A stretch of 64,000 bases of DNA from CAUZWH01 sp965247665 (lineage in GTDB: Bacteria > Pseudomonadota > Alphaproteobacteria > SHVV01), in the NCBI GenBank assembly GCA_965247665.1, contig CBDFHH010000001.1, positions 62,001 to 126,000 on the forward strand. Direction: 5' to 3'. The translations under genes were made by a program, and so were the position numbers. Under the pieces are notes generated by a model. It searched no databases. It was not told the origin of the DNA and saw nothing but the letters and a program-made list of their open reading frames with translations. This document shows positions 8,422 to 17,233 of the stretch, one piece after another (the first letter of the stretch is position 1; the number at the start of each line of letters is the position of its first letter).

Positions 8422-8868
8422 ATGAAGTTCGAGGAGGTGTATGCGCGGGACCACGGCGCGGCTGTTGAGCCAGGCCGAGGCGACGGAGGTGTTGGGGGTG
8501 TCGGAGCGGACCTTCCGGCGCTGGCGCGATCGCTACGAGGCCGACGGGGCGGAGGGCCTCTACGATCGCCGTCTGGGCCACCTCTCGGCGCGTCGCGCCC
8601 CGCTCGACGAGGTGGCGCGGGTGCTGGCTCTCTTCGACACCCGCTACTGAGACTTCACCGCCAAGCACTTCCACGAGAAGCTGGTGGCCTTGCACGGCTG
8701 TGAGCGCAGCTACAACTGGGTGCGGTTGACCTTGCAGGCGCCTGGGCGCACGCGTGCGGCGCCCAGGCGCGGCGCGCACCGGCGCAAGCGCCTACGCCGC
8801 GCGCTGCCCGGCATGATGGTGCACCAGGACGGCTCGCGCCATGAGTGGGTCGCCGAGCGCGGCAAGAT
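8422..8868 (+). pseudogene. ISNCY-type transposase relic
   Basis: The start (ATG 8422, MKFEEVYARDHG) is in one frame. After a shift near 8455-8470 the sequence continues LLSQAEATEVLGVSERTFRR and ADGAEGLYDRRLGHLS, which is the N-terminal helix-turn-helix of ISNCY transposases. A TGA at 8648-8650 interrupts the frame, followed by DFTAKHFHEKL, RSYNWVRLTLQ and MMVHQDGSRHEWV. The similarity stops near 8868, before most of the DDE catalytic domain. At least one frameshift, one nonsense codon and a 3' truncation make it inactive. I found no terminal inverted repeats. Confidence 0.75.
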
Positions 8869-8904
8869 CGGCCGCACTCAAATACCTTGGCGCTTCTCCT
8901 CGGG

Positions 8905-9120
8905 TTACTTCTTGATATGCCGGCGCGGGTTCGAGCCATCCGGCCGCAAGCCCCACATCTCGGCAAGGACGAACATCTTGAAGACGATCTCGAGGTTGTG
9001 GTTAGGTTGGTAGGGAATGTGTCGGTGTTCATGATGGAATCGCACCGGGATGTGTTCGCGATCGAACCGCTCGGCAAGCTCGGCGACGGTGATCGCGTTG
9101 CGCTCGGCCTGGCACTTTCC
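8905..9120 (-). pseudogene. Tyrosine integrase, internal fragment (inverted)
   Basis: Read on the minus strand this gives TVAELAERFDREHIPVR, a shortened middle, then NLEIVFKMFVLAEMWGLRPD and GSNPRRHIKK before a TAA at 8905-8907. These are the core-binding domain start and the segment just before the catalytic domain of DUF4102-type tyrosine integrases. Sequence between the two blocks is missing, which implies an internal deletion. It belongs to the same class as the N-terminal fragment at 3014 and carries a part that fragment lacks, but in opposite orientation about 6 kb away. Confidence 0.7.
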
Positions 9121-9167
9121 GGCGGGGTCCTCACCCCGGCTGACCGAGGTAAACAGGATGGACGAGG

Positions 9168-9461
9168 ATGATGGTGATCAAACGAACAGACGAGGAAAAG
9201 GCGAAATTACAACGGAATTCAAAACGAACAGAAGAGGAAAAGGTGAAATCACGGCGGAATTCAGAGGTTTTGAGTAGCATATTGGATGCCAAAGAGCGTG
9301 GCGACTACGAAACCGCCAACGAACTCCGCAAGCAGCTGGTGATCCCCGCCGAGGCCCTGATGGCGGCGAAAGACGTCATGGGCGCCGATTGGATTCGCAG
9401 TGAAGGGGTGCGAACCGAGACCGCGGACGAAAAATATGGTCCTGACTGGCTTGATCGCTGA
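9168..9461 (+). CDS. Small charged protein of unknown function
   Basis: A 97-residue protein whose start (two consecutive ATGs) follows GGACGAGG. The N-terminus has a degenerate internal duplication: RTDEEKAKLQRNSK followed by RTEEEKVKSRRNSE, also visible as a repeat in the DNA at about 9184-9267. The remainder (AKERGDYETANELRKQL, then AEALMAAKDVMGADWI) looks helical and globular. It overlaps the next gene by 26 bases. No family recognised; it sits among plasmid-derived relics. Confidence 0.5.
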   Translation: MMVIKRTDEEKAKLQRNSKRTEEEKVKSRRNSEVLSSILDAKERGDYETANELRKQLVIPAEALMAAKDVMGADWIRSEGVRTETADEKYGPDWLDR

Positions 9462-9726
9462 AGCCCAGAGATGTTTTTGGGATGAGAAGACCGCGGTCGT
9501 TCAGGCCGCTGGTACGCGTTCGGCGGGAGTTTTGCAACGAGCGCGGAACGACTTGGTCGATGTAATCGATCGGGTACGAAGTTCGGGTGACATCGACACC
9601 ATTCTTGAATTCGAACGCGCGTACCTCCAGAACGAGCTACGGCACTACAGCAATTCGCCGGGGATGGAGAGCAGCCTGAAGATTGCCCTTGCCAAGCTCG
9701 AAGCGGTGGAGTTGATGATCGCGTGA
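9436..9726 (+). CDS. Hypothetical protein abutting the RepB relic
   Basis: About 96 residues from the ATG at 9436, rich in helix formers (RARNDLVDVIDRVRSSGDID, FERAYLQNELRHY). No family recognised and no strong ribosome site. The last residues (AVELMIA) continue perfectly into the RepB relic if one copy of an 11-bp tandem duplication at 9713-9734 is removed, giving VELMIAMNNYTV. So this may be not a separate gene but the upstream part of a fused or altered RepB-like frame now ended by the duplication. Confidence 0.4.
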   Translation: MVLTGLIAEAQRCFWDEKTAVVQAAGTRSAGVLQRARNDLVDVIDRVRSSGDIDTILEFERAYLQNELRHYSNSPGMESSLKIALAKLEAVELMIA

Positions 9727-9734
9727 TGATCGCG
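9713..9734. repeat. 11-bp perfect tandem duplication
   Basis: TGATGATCGCG occurs twice in succession (9713-9723 and 9724-9734). Removing one copy restores a continuous frame from the upstream hypothetical gene into the RepB C-terminal relic. It creates an ATGATGA stop/start arrangement that imitates translational coupling. Confidence 0.85.
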
Positions 9735-10072
9735 ATGAACAACTACACTGTCCCCTACGCCAATGCCCTGGTCGTATCGACGCTGCCGGATCAGCTGGTC
9801 GACGCCGGCAGGCCCAAGAGCCTGAAGGGCGTTTCGCGGGAACAGATTGCGCGCATGGAACGGGAAATCGGGAGCCTTCAGCGCGGCATCAAGCGAATTG
9901 AGGCGTCCTACGGCCCCGACCACTTGCATCTGATTCTTGCGGTCGGCTAGGTGCGATCGTTGCTCGGCAATGCCCTGATCGCCCGCTACCTCAAGCGGCA
10001 TCACCAGGAAATATGGGAAGAGTTCGGGAAAATTTCGGAGGCGATGACGATGAGATTGGAGGCCGCGGAGTA
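9727..10072 (+). pseudogene. repB: RepB plasmid partition protein, C-terminal relic
   Basis: The translation gives MIAMNNYTVPYANALVVSTL, then VSREQIARMEREIGSLQRGI, ASYGPDHLHLILAVG, a TAG at 9948-9950, and VRSLLGNALIARYLKRHHQE up to a TAA at 10070-10072. This is the C-terminal domain found in RepB/ParB-like plasmid partition proteins. The amber codon falls where Tyr is usual (GYV), so a point mutation explains it. The N-terminal ParB nuclease/HTH part is absent. Together with the relaxase downstream it points to plasmid ancestry for the element. Confidence 0.7.
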
Positions 10073-10312
10073 AGGAAGTCACGGCAATCGACACGTCGCG
10101 GTCGTTATTGGCGTCGCATCGGGCGGCTTCGAGCGACAGGACGGGGACTCGGACCCGATAAGCGCGGGGACCGCGGGAGACCCCGCACGGTGGGGCGGAT
10201 CGAGCGCGGCGGTGGGGATGGCGGCGAACCCGTTCGGGGCCCACCAGGTCGGCCGTCATGGGGTCGATCGCGAGGGCGGCCGATGGGTGGCCGTCCTCAT
10301 CGAGGCGGGGGC

Positions 10313-10586
10313 ATGTCGCGGCAACGGACCGAGTATCAGAGCCGCGACACGTTCCGCAGCCTATCCGGCATAGAGCTCTACCTCGACAATACCAGCGTGG
10401 GGAGTGTGAACCTGTGGTCCTCCGGAAACTCTGCTTCAGGCACGGTTAGTTCATCAAACCGCTACTGCAAAGCAATCTTCACGCTACGTGATGGACTGGT
10501 GCAGACAGTAAAATATCCGGGTTTAAAGGGAGGCCTGCTGACGAAAGGAGCAGTGCGCTTTCATCCTGCAGCACTGTGTATGCTGA
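10313..10586 (+). pseudogene. Frameshifted small protein relic
   Basis: From the ATG at 10313 the frame reads EYQSRDTFRSLSGIELYLDN, SSSNRYCKAIFTLRDGLVQT and KYPGLKGGLLTKG. At about 10545 one base appears to be missing. In the neighbouring frame the sequence continues EQCAFILQHC to a TGA at 10584-10586, completing a C-terminal pattern (YCKAxFTxRDG...TKGEQCAFI...C) seen in small exported proteins of unknown role near conjugation genes. The 240 bases before it hold nothing I can name. Low certainty on the family. Confidence 0.4.
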
Positions 10587-10743
10587 AGGGCAATAGTCTT
10601 CCCCTATGGCCCCCGGTTCGAACTCGGATCGACCAGAGGTAATCGACCGAGACCGAGACCGCGAACGCACGGGCGATCTTGACCGGGGTATCGGCGCTTG
10701 GCATCACCGGTGGTAGGTTTGGCGCTGCTGGACTGGACGACGC

Positions 10744-13700
10744 ATGGTTGCCACCGTTACGAACCTGAGTTCGGCCAGCTCGACGGTGCACTACTTCGAG
10801 CTGGACGGATACTATGCGAAGCACGATCCGGCGCATCGCAAGGCGAGTTTCTGGCATGGTCGGTGGGCAACGAATCTGGGCCGTCATGTCAAGCCCGGGC
10901 TGTTTCAATCGATCCTCGAAGGCCGTGTGCCGAAGACGGAGATCCGTCTCGGGCGTCTCCGGGACGGCAGGCATGAGCACCGTCCGGGCGTGGACATCAC
11001 GCTTTCGGCGCCGAAGTCGGTCTCGCTGGCGGCGCTTCTGAACGGCGACCGTCGGGTGGTGCGCGCGCATGACGAGGCGGTGCGCGCGACCCTCGACTAC
11101 GTCGAGGCCAACCTCTTGCAGACCCGGGACTATGATCCTGCGACCGGGCGGCGCCCGCGGGTACCGGCGCGGGGCATGCTGGCGGCGACGTTTCGCCACG
11201 AGGTGAGCCGCAATCTCGACCCGCAGCTTCACACCCATTGCGTGATTGCCAACATGACCCGGAACGGGGCGGGAGAGTGGCGCAGCATCGAGCCGACGGC
11301 GCTGCACCGGGGTATGAGGCTGATCGGCGCCCATTACCGCAACGAACTTGCGAGCCGATTGGAGGGGCTTGGCTATGCGATCGTGCCGACCATGATCGGG
11401 CGGGTGCCGGGCTTCGAGATCGCGGGTTACGACCGGTCTGTGCTGGAGGCGTTCTCGACCCGGCGGCGGGACATTCTCGAGGACCTTCGGCGACGGGGAC
11501 TGGAATACAGCGCCGCGCGGGCGCAGCAGGCGGCGCTGTACACGCGGGCGCGCAAGGCGGAGCCGGCGAAGGAAGAGCTGGCGGCGATCTGGGGAGCTCG
11601 GGCGCGAGAAGTGGGGCTGGAGCTGCCGGCCAGCGTGCGGCCGCTGCGGCGGATCAACGGCGCCTCGCAATCATTCGCGGCCCCGGTTCCATCGGCGCTG
11701 GACGCGGTCTGGCGCGCGGCGGCCCATCTCGAGGAACGGACGTCGGTATTTGCGGCGGTAGAGCTTAAGGCGTTCGCGCTCGGCCTGGCGCCGGGGCGGC
11801 TCTCGATGGCCGCGGTGGACGCGGCGATCGACCGTTTGCAGCGGGACGGTCATCTGGTCGAGGCGCGGCTTCGCCGCTCCGACCTCGCGTTCGTGACCGA
11901 CCGCGCGCTCCGCGCCGAGCGCGAGATCGTCGCCTGGATGAAGCAGAGCACCGGCAAACCTCTGGCACAGAGCGCGAAGGTCGAACGACGGCTCGCCGCG
12001 TCCGACCTGACGGCGGGCCAGCGGGACGCGGTACGGACGATTCTGCTGAGCTCGGTCCAGGTGGTCGGGGTGCAGGGATATGCGGGGAGCGGCAAGACCG
12101 AACTGGTCCCTGACCTGGTGAGCCTGGCCGGAAAGCGCAAGGTCTTCGGCCTCGCCGCTTCGGTGGGCGCGGCGCAGACCCTGGGACTGAAGGCCGGAAT
12201 CCCTGCCCGAACCCTGCAGTGGTTCCTGAAGCGCCACCGCGACCTTGCCGATCATGCTCCGGAACGGCTGATCCGGGCGCGGCAGGAGTTTGCCGGCAGT
12301 ATTCTGATTGTCGATGAGGCCTCGATGATCGCAACGGTGCAGATGCGCGCGCTGTATCGGATCGTCGAGCGGCTCGGCATTGCCCGGCTGGTGCTGGTGG
12401 GCGACCGGCGCCAGCTGCGTGCGGTGGAGGCCGGTCAGCCGTTCCGACAGTTGCAGGACGCGGGAATGGTGACGGCGGTGTTGGACGATATCCAACGCCA
12501 GCGCAATCCGGATCTAAAGGCCGCCGTGATGGCGATGGTTGCCGGCGAGCCCGGGCGGGCGGTGGCGGGTCTCGAGGTGCACGAGCTGCCGTTGGAGGAA
12601 CTTGGCGAGAACGCGGCGCGGCTGTGGCTCGACCTGGGCCCCGAGGGCCGTGCGGGAACGGCGATCCTGGCGCCGACCCATGACTTGCGCGAAGACATCA
12701 ACGAGGCGGTGCGCGAAGGCCTGAGGGACGAAGGCGTGCTGCACGGCGTGCGGCTCGAGATCGAGCGCTTGGTGAGCCTCGGCCTGACCCGGGTCCAGAA
12801 GTTGGACCTCGCCAACTACCGGCCCGGCGACGTGGTGGTGTTCCACAATGACATCTACCCGTACAGGATCAGGGCCGACGATGCTTGCACCGTGGCCGGT
12901 CTCGAGGACGGCCGGGTGTTGCTGGAGCATACCGACGGGAAGCCGCGGCGGATCGATCCGAGCGGGCCGATCCGCTATCGGTTCGACGTGTTCGAAGCGC
13001 GAACGATCCAGCTGCAGGTGGGCGATCGGGTCCGCTGGACCCGCAACGACAAGAGACGCGGGCTGATCAATGGCCACCACGCCGAGATCACCGCCATCGG
13101 CCCGCGGCAGGTCAGGCTGCGCACCTCGGATGGCCGCGCGCTCTCGCTGAAGCGGGGCGACAACCAGCTGCGCCACCTCGACCATGCCTACAGTTCGACC
13201 GTGCACGCAGCCCAGGGCATGACCATCGACAACGTGATCGCGGTGCTCGATTCGGGCGCCATGACGGACCAGTCGCTGTTCTATGTCGAGATCAGCCGGG
13301 CGCGCGACAGTGCGGTGCTGCTGACCGACAACCGGGAGGATCTGGTCGCGCGGCTGGAGGCCGCCAGCGGCGAGCGCATGACGGCACACGAGGCCATCGG
13401 CGTGGAACCCTGGACTGTCGCCGACAAGGAAGTGCCACGGCCCCGGATCACGGAGGCGCGCCAGCAGGAACAGGAGGCACGGCAAGAGACGCGCAGATCC
13501 GAACGCATGGCGCCGCCGTCGATCAGGCGCGAGGCCCAAGACATCGGCACGGCGCCCACGGTTGTCTCGGGCGGCGAGGCATACGGCCCCGGCGAGCTCT
13601 GTGCTGGGTTCCAGCGCGACTGGCGGGCGCATCACGAACGCGCGCAAAGCCTCGATGAACACCCGTTCTACATCAGCGGTTACCGCGATCTTGTCGCACG

Positions 13701-15462
13701 TATGACGGCGCTGGTATCGCGGCCGGATCTCGACCAGGGCATGCGCGGCGTCCTCGCCGGCTATATGGAGAGCCACCGCCGACTGGAAACCGACCGCGCA
13801 GAGATCGACGACTGGTTGCGCCAAGCGAGCCAGGAGTTTTATCGGGAAGGGGAAGACCTCGCCGCCGCGCGCGAGCGGGTGCAACAGCTGGTGGCGCGCG
13901 GCCGGGAGATCCTGGACGACGAGGAACGCTACGGAATGCATCTCGAGCGCCTACCCGACAGCCGGGCTTCAGTATCGGCGGGCGTCCGCAGTTGCGAGCG
14001 TTTTCTCGATACGGTCGATCTTCGTGACCAGCTGATCCGGGACTGGCGGGTGCATGTCCAACTGGCGCAAATGGTCGATGCACACCCGCTTTACGCCGAA
14101 GGCATTCAAGATATAGCGGTCCGTCTGGAACGGCTCGCCGGACAACCCGTTCCCCCGTTGACGGAGGAACTGCGGCGCATCAGCGACGGGCTCGAGGCGC
14201 GCAAGTTGGTCGAGGGCACGATGCAGAGTCTCGGCGCCGCGCTCGACCGGCGGTCGGACCTGCTGCGGTTGGCCGCGGGAGAGGCGGTCGCCTTGGTGCC
14301 GGATTACGGGGACTGGCGGGCGGTGGCGGACCGGGTGCTGGCGAACGCGCGCGCGGTACTGTTGGACAAGGACCGGTTCGCCGTTCATCTCGAACACCTG
14401 GGTCGCTTGCGCAAACTGTTGGAGAGCAACGTCGGAGAGCTTGAACGAGCGCTGGGCGTCGACGATCTCGCCGCCGGGATTGTCCAGGATTGGCGCAGCA
14501 ACGACCGCAACGCCGCCGATTACGGCGACATCGCTGCACGCGCGAAGAACCTGGCCGCCAGCGCCCTTGAACAGGGCGAGATACCGGCGACGTTAAGTCG
14601 GCTGCTCGATCACCACAAGCAAATGGTCAAGTCGCGCACGCGCGTGGAGAGAACTCTCGCGGAGGTGGATGAGATCGTCGAGAGCCGCCGCCGCCGGCTG
14701 GAGAAGGCCGGAGACCGGCCGCCGGCCGCTATGAGGGGTTACGGGCGGTGGATGAAGAAGGCCGACAAGACGACGGCGAAGGCGGCGGACATTCTCGGCG
14801 ACAAAGAGCGCTACGGCGAGCATATCAACGAACAGGAATGGAACAGCCTCCGGGACGCGATTCGAGACCAGGAGATGTGGCGGCGCGTGGATGCGCTGCC
14901 GGCGCGGTTTCTGCTGGACTGGCAGGACCATGCCGAGCGGGCGAGGTCCGCCGGCGTGAGCCCCTTGGATGCCCCGGGTTACGACGATATCGCCAAGCGC
15001 ATGAACGCGCTGGCGGTCCGTGCGACCCTGGACCGCGGCGCCAAGCGCGTCCTTGAACAGGAGCTCAAGACCTACGGGCGGCTCCGGGAAGAAGCGAGAT
15101 GGCTTGACCAGTGCCTGCGGGACCTGAAGGGTTGCCTGGAGAAACGCGAGATCAACCTGTCGCGAGCGGCCGAGGCCGGCATACCGGTCACCGATCTCCC
15201 CGACTACCCGGGCTGGCGGTCCCGCGCCGAATCAGCTCGGGAGCACATCGAGGGCATTCTGCGGGACCGGGGCACTTACGGTCGCCATCTCGCCAAGTTG
15301 CCCGGCGCGGAGAACGACATGCGGGACGCACTCACGGAGATTGCCCGGATATGGAAGACTGACGAAGAGCCCTACCGGCGCACCGAGGCGAGGATTGCCA
15401 GGGAACGGCAGCAAGAGCAGGAACGGCAGCAACGCACCCGGAGCCGGGGGATTTCATTGTGA
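10744..15462 (+). CDS. MobF-family conjugative relaxase-helicase with repetitive C-terminus
   Basis: A 1572-residue TraI/TrwC-like protein that nicks oriT and unwinds the plasmid strand during conjugal transfer. Relaxase domain (about 1-300): Tyr candidates Y17, Y23 and Y24, and the metal triad H152, H163, H165 in FRHEV and HTHCVIAN with the spacing seen in TraI. SF1 helicase domain (about 410-880): Walker A GYAGSGKT at 445-452, Walker B VDEAS around D524-E525, and motif VHAAQGMT. From about 950 to 1540 comes a long helical extension with four repeats keyed by DW at residues 959, 1100, 1249 and 1392. The frame is intact, unlike its neighbours. No T4SS or coupling-protein gene is in the window. 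The ribosome site is weak. Confidence 0.9.
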   Translation: MVATVTNLSSASSTVHYFELDGYYAKHDPAHRKASFWHGRWATNLGRHVKPGLFQSILEGRVPKTEIRLGRLRDGRHEHRPGVDITLSAPKSVSLAALLNGDRRVVRAHDEAVRATLDYVEANLLQTRDYDPATGRRPRVPARGMLAATFRHEVSRNLDPQLHTHCVIANMTRNGAGEWRSIEPTALHRGMRLIGAHYRNELASRLEGLGYAIVPTMIGRVPGFEIAGYDRSVLEAFSTRRRDILEDLRRRGLEYSAARAQQAALYTRARKAEPAKEELAAIWGARAREVGLELPASVRPLRRINGASQSFAAPVPSALDAVWRAAAHLEERTSVFAAVELKAFALGLAPGRLSMAAVDAAIDRLQRDGHLVEARLRRSDLAFVTDRALRAEREIVAWMKQSTGKPLAQSAKVERRLAASDLTAGQRDAVRTILLSSVQVVGVQGYAGSGKTELVPDLVSLAGKRKVFGLAASVGAAQTLGLKAGIPARTLQWFLKRHRDLADHAPERLIRARQEFAGSILIVDEASMIATVQMRALYRIVERLGIARLVLVGDRRQLRAVEAGQPFRQLQDAGMVTAVLDDIQRQRNPDLKAAVMAMVAGEPGRAVAGLEVHELPLEELGENAARLWLDLGPEGRAGTAILAPTHDLREDINEAVREGLRDEGVLHGVRLEIERLVSLGLTRVQKLDLANYRPGDVVVFHNDIYPYRIRADDACTVAGLEDGRVLLEHTDGKPRRIDPSGPIRYRFDVFEARTIQLQVGDRVRWTRNDKRRGLINGHHAEITAIGPRQVRLRTSDGRALSLKRGDNQLRHLDHAYSSTVHAAQGMTIDNVIAVLDSGAMTDQSLFYVEISRARDSAVLLTDNREDLVARLEAASGERMTAHEAIGVEPWTVADKEVPRPRITEARQQEQEARQETRRSERMAPPSIRREAQDIGTAPTVVSGGEAYGPGELCAGFQRDWRAHHERAQSLDEHPFYISGYRDLVARMTALVSRPDLDQGMRGVLAGYMESHRRLETDRAEIDDWLRQASQEFYREGEDLAAARERVQQLVARGREILDDEERYGMHLERLPDSRASVSAGVRSCERFLDTVDLRDQLIRDWRVHVQLAQMVDAHPLYAEGIQDIAVRLERLAGQPVPPLTEELRRISDGLEARKLVEGTMQSLGAALDRRSDLLRLAAGEAVALVPDYGDWRAVADRVLANARAVLLDKDRFAVHLEHLGRLRKLLESNVGELERALGVDDLAAGIVQDWRSNDRNAADYGDIAARAKNLAASALEQGEIPATLSRLLDHHKQMVKSRTRVERTLAEVDEIVESRRRRLEKAGDRPPAAMRGYGRWMKKADKTTAKAADILGDKERYGEHINEQEWNSLRDAIRDQEMWRRVDALPARFLLDWQDHAERARSAGVSPLDAPGYDDIAKRMNALAVRATLDRGAKRVLEQELKTYGRLREEARWLDQCLRDLKGCLEKREINLSRAAEAGIPVTDLPDYPGWRSRAESAREHIEGILRDRGTYGRHLAKLPGAENDMRDALTEIARIWKTDEEPYRRTEARIARERQQEQERQQRTRSRGISL
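13609..15342 (+). repeat. Four diverged repeats of about 145 codons inside the relaxase
   Basis: Each unit begins near a DWR/DWQ motif (residues 959, 1100, 1249, 1392; spacing 141, 149, 143). The best-preserved units continue HxERA...P.Y..GY.DI..RM.AL. Each closes with a YG.H/FAVH motif (ERYGMHLERL, DRFAVHLEHL, ERYGEHINEQ, GTYGRHLAKL). The repeats are visible only at protein level. They probably form a helical rod or a protein-binding array beyond the helicase. Confidence 0.75.
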
Positions 15463-15517
15463 GGGGTCGTCGGGGAGCGCGCCACGCTTGCGCGGACGCC
15501 GAACCCAAGGAATGCCC

Positions 15518-16123
15518 ATGAAAATCCAACTTCAATCATTTGACTACCATTTCACAATGACGGGTCGGGTTAGGAACCTTTTCTCGATCGAGTGCGAATT
15601 CCTACCAATGCCGGCGGCGGGCACCAGTAGCGAGGCAGAAGCGAAATCGGCAGCCCGAGGGTTGGTCGAGACGTACAACAACATGCTGGGCAGGGTTTTC
15701 GAGGATCTGGTGAAGGGATCGAGAGAGCCCTTCCTAAGAGACTCTCCCCACAATGTGACCGCCGGCTACAAGTATGAGGGATATATAAAGAAGCAAATTC
15801 CCGCGGTCCTCAAGCGCCGGGCGAGGGTCTTGTTCCCCTGGATAGCGGTCCACGATCAACGCGTACCCTCGGCATTCATGCAATTGGAGGCAAGCATCGA
15901 GTGCAGCTTTAAGAAGCGCGGCAAGGATATCCACGGTGGAAACATTGCCGCGAAGTTTCAATTGAGGCACATGCTGAACCTTTGCTTGTATGAGTTCACC
16001 AAGAGACTGGAAGACATAGAAGTGGCGTCGAATGCGCGCGAGAGCATGGACCGCCTGGAACACACCTTGGCCGTAACGTTGCGGCAAGGAGAACAGGACT
16101 ATTTGAGGTTGATCACGGAGTGA
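15518..16123 (+). CDS. Hypothetical protein downstream of the relaxase
   Basis: A 201-residue protein. I choose the second of two close ATGs (15518) because AAGGA at 15508-15512 is then correctly spaced. No signal peptide or membrane helix. The central part is basic and aromatic (KYEGYIKKQIPAVLKRRARV) and the C-terminus is helical (LCLYEFTKRLEDIEVASNAR). It follows the relaxase by 55 bases on the same strand and converges on the MobC-like operon, so a role in transfer is possible but only inferred. Family not recognised. Confidence 0.6.
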   Translation: MKIQLQSFDYHFTMTGRVRNLFSIECEFLPMPAAGTSSEAEAKSAARGLVETYNNMLGRVFEDLVKGSREPFLRDSPHNVTAGYKYEGYIKKQIPAVLKRRARVLFPWIAVHDQRVPSAFMQLEASIECSFKKRGKDIHGGNIAAKFQLRHMLNLCLYEFTKRLEDIEVASNARESMDRLEHTLAVTLRQGEQDYLRLITE

Positions 16124-16158
16124 TGAGCCACCGCCGACGCAGATGCGGCTGAGGAATG

Positions 16159-16584
16159 TCACTGAGGGTCATCGCCCGGGAGCAGTCCACGCCCTTGCAT
16201 GCGCCCGAGGAACTGCTCGACGATCCGCGCGGCCCTGTCGTCCCCGAGCCAGGTTGCTACAAACGCATGCAGGTCATGGCCTCGCCAGGCGCAGGCGATC
16301 AGCGCGTTGTCGAGCAGCACACCGGCATGGATCGAGAGGTCCAGCATCCAGGCGGTTCCCGGCTTGACCCCGGCCAGGGTCCGTTCCTCGATGCGGGCGA
16401 TGCGGTCATGGAGCGTGCGCTGTTCCGCCTCTCCCAGAACCAGGTTGGGCGGCGGTTCCCTTTTTCCCGCGAGGCCACATTCGACCAGGTAGCGGGAGAT
16501 CGAGAGGCCCGCCTCTTGGGCGCGCTCCCTGATCTGCTCCCACTCGAGATCGGTGCAGGAGATGGAGTGCATCACCGGTCTCAT
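16159..16584 (-). CDS. MobC-like accessory protein 3
   Basis: A 141-residue protein starting at the ATG at 16584, which overlaps the stop of the preceding gene (ATGA), so the two are probably translationally coupled. The N-terminus (SISCTDLEWEQIRERAQEAG, then LSISRYLVECGL) has the RHH-like pattern of MobC and other relaxosome proteins, shared with the two genes upstream. The C-terminal 70 residues are longer than in the paralogs. Expected role: DNA-binding helper of the relaxase at oriT, inferred from motif and location. Confidence 0.6.
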   Translation of the reverse strand: MRPVMHSISCTDLEWEQIRERAQEAGLSISRYLVECGLAGKREPPPNLVLGEAEQRTLHDRIARIEERTLAGVKPGTAWMLDLSIHAGVLLDNALIACAWRGHDLHAFVATWLGDDRAARIVEQFLGRMQGRGLLPGDDPQ

Positions 16585-16931
16585 CGGTGCGCATCCGGCA
16601 GATCCTGAAGCATCGCGATGATCTCGAACACGGATATGTCCGTGCCCGGTACCTTCTCGAGCATCACTCGGCTGCACCGCTCCAGCGCCGCGACCCGCTC
16701 GTAGAGCACCCTCTGCTCTTCCTCCGACAGCACCAGCGGATGGTCGAACAGTCCCGCCGCCTGCTTCTCAGGTTGCGGTTCCTGCAGGGCACAGTCGACC
16801 AGGTAACGTGACACCGGCAGGCCGGCGGCCTGGGCAAGTTCTCGGATCGCCGCCCACTCGAGAGGCGTGCAATAGACGCTGCGCTGCCGCGATGCGTTGG
16901 CCTGCCGGACCCGCCTTACATTCTTCCTCAC
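16581..16931 (-). CDS. MobC-like accessory protein 2
   Basis: A 116-residue protein. The GTG at 16931 overlaps the stop of the upstream gene (GTGA), which fixes the start better than longer alternatives. Motif: YCTPLEWAAIRELAQAAGLP then VSRYLVDCAL, the same RHH-like block as in the flanking genes. The tail (LSEEEQRVLYERVAALERCS) resembles that of protein 3 (LGEAEQRTLHDRIARIEERT), so these two are the closest pair. It is the middle gene of a three-gene operon. Confidence 0.65.
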   Translation of the reverse strand: MRKNVRRVRQANASRQRSVYCTPLEWAAIRELAQAAGLPVSRYLVDCALQEPQPEKQAAGLFDHPLVLSEEEQRVLYERVAALERCSRVMLEKVPGTDISVFEIIAMLQDLPDAHR

Positions 16932-17233
16932 CCCAGTCTCTCTTCGCCGTCGAGCCAGGCATCGACCGCTTCGCCGATCGCCTTCCAGGTCTCCGCGTCG
17001 CCACGACCGGACAGGCGCAACTCTTCGATACGCGACAGCACAAGCACCTCCCGCGCGATTCGGCGCAGGACCGACACCGGCAATGCATCCGGTACCGACC
17101 GCCACCCCTCTTCCGTCAGCCGTTGGACAACGAAGCGCGATACCGGCATTCCCGCTGCCTGGGCGCGCTCGCGGATCAGCTGCCACTCGCTGTCGGTGGC
17201 CATGATCGCGCGTTGCTTTCTCGGTGCCGTCAC
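16928..17233 (-). CDS. MobC-like accessory protein 1
   Basis: A 101-residue first gene of the operon. A basic N-terminus (MTAPRKQRAI) leads into the RHH-like block (ATDSEWQLIRERAQAAGMP, VSRFVVQRL), then a divergent helical C-terminus. Its stop overlaps the GTG of the next gene. It lies next to the AT-rich segment at 17234-17615, where the operon promoter and possibly oriT should be. Three diverged copies of one DNA-binding block in one operon suggest a hetero-oligomeric relaxosome component. Confidence 0.65.
   Translation of the reverse strand: MTAPRKQRAIMATDSEWQLIRERAQAAGMPVSRFVVQRLTEEGWRSVPDALPVSVLRRIAREVLVLSRIEELRLSGRGDAETWKAIGEAVDAWLDGEERLG

Noticed and set aside
12514..13941. 475-residue open frame on the minus strand inside the relaxase
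   Set aside because: Antisense to an intact, motif-rich relaxase; no domain, and the composition is that of a GC-rich shadow frame.
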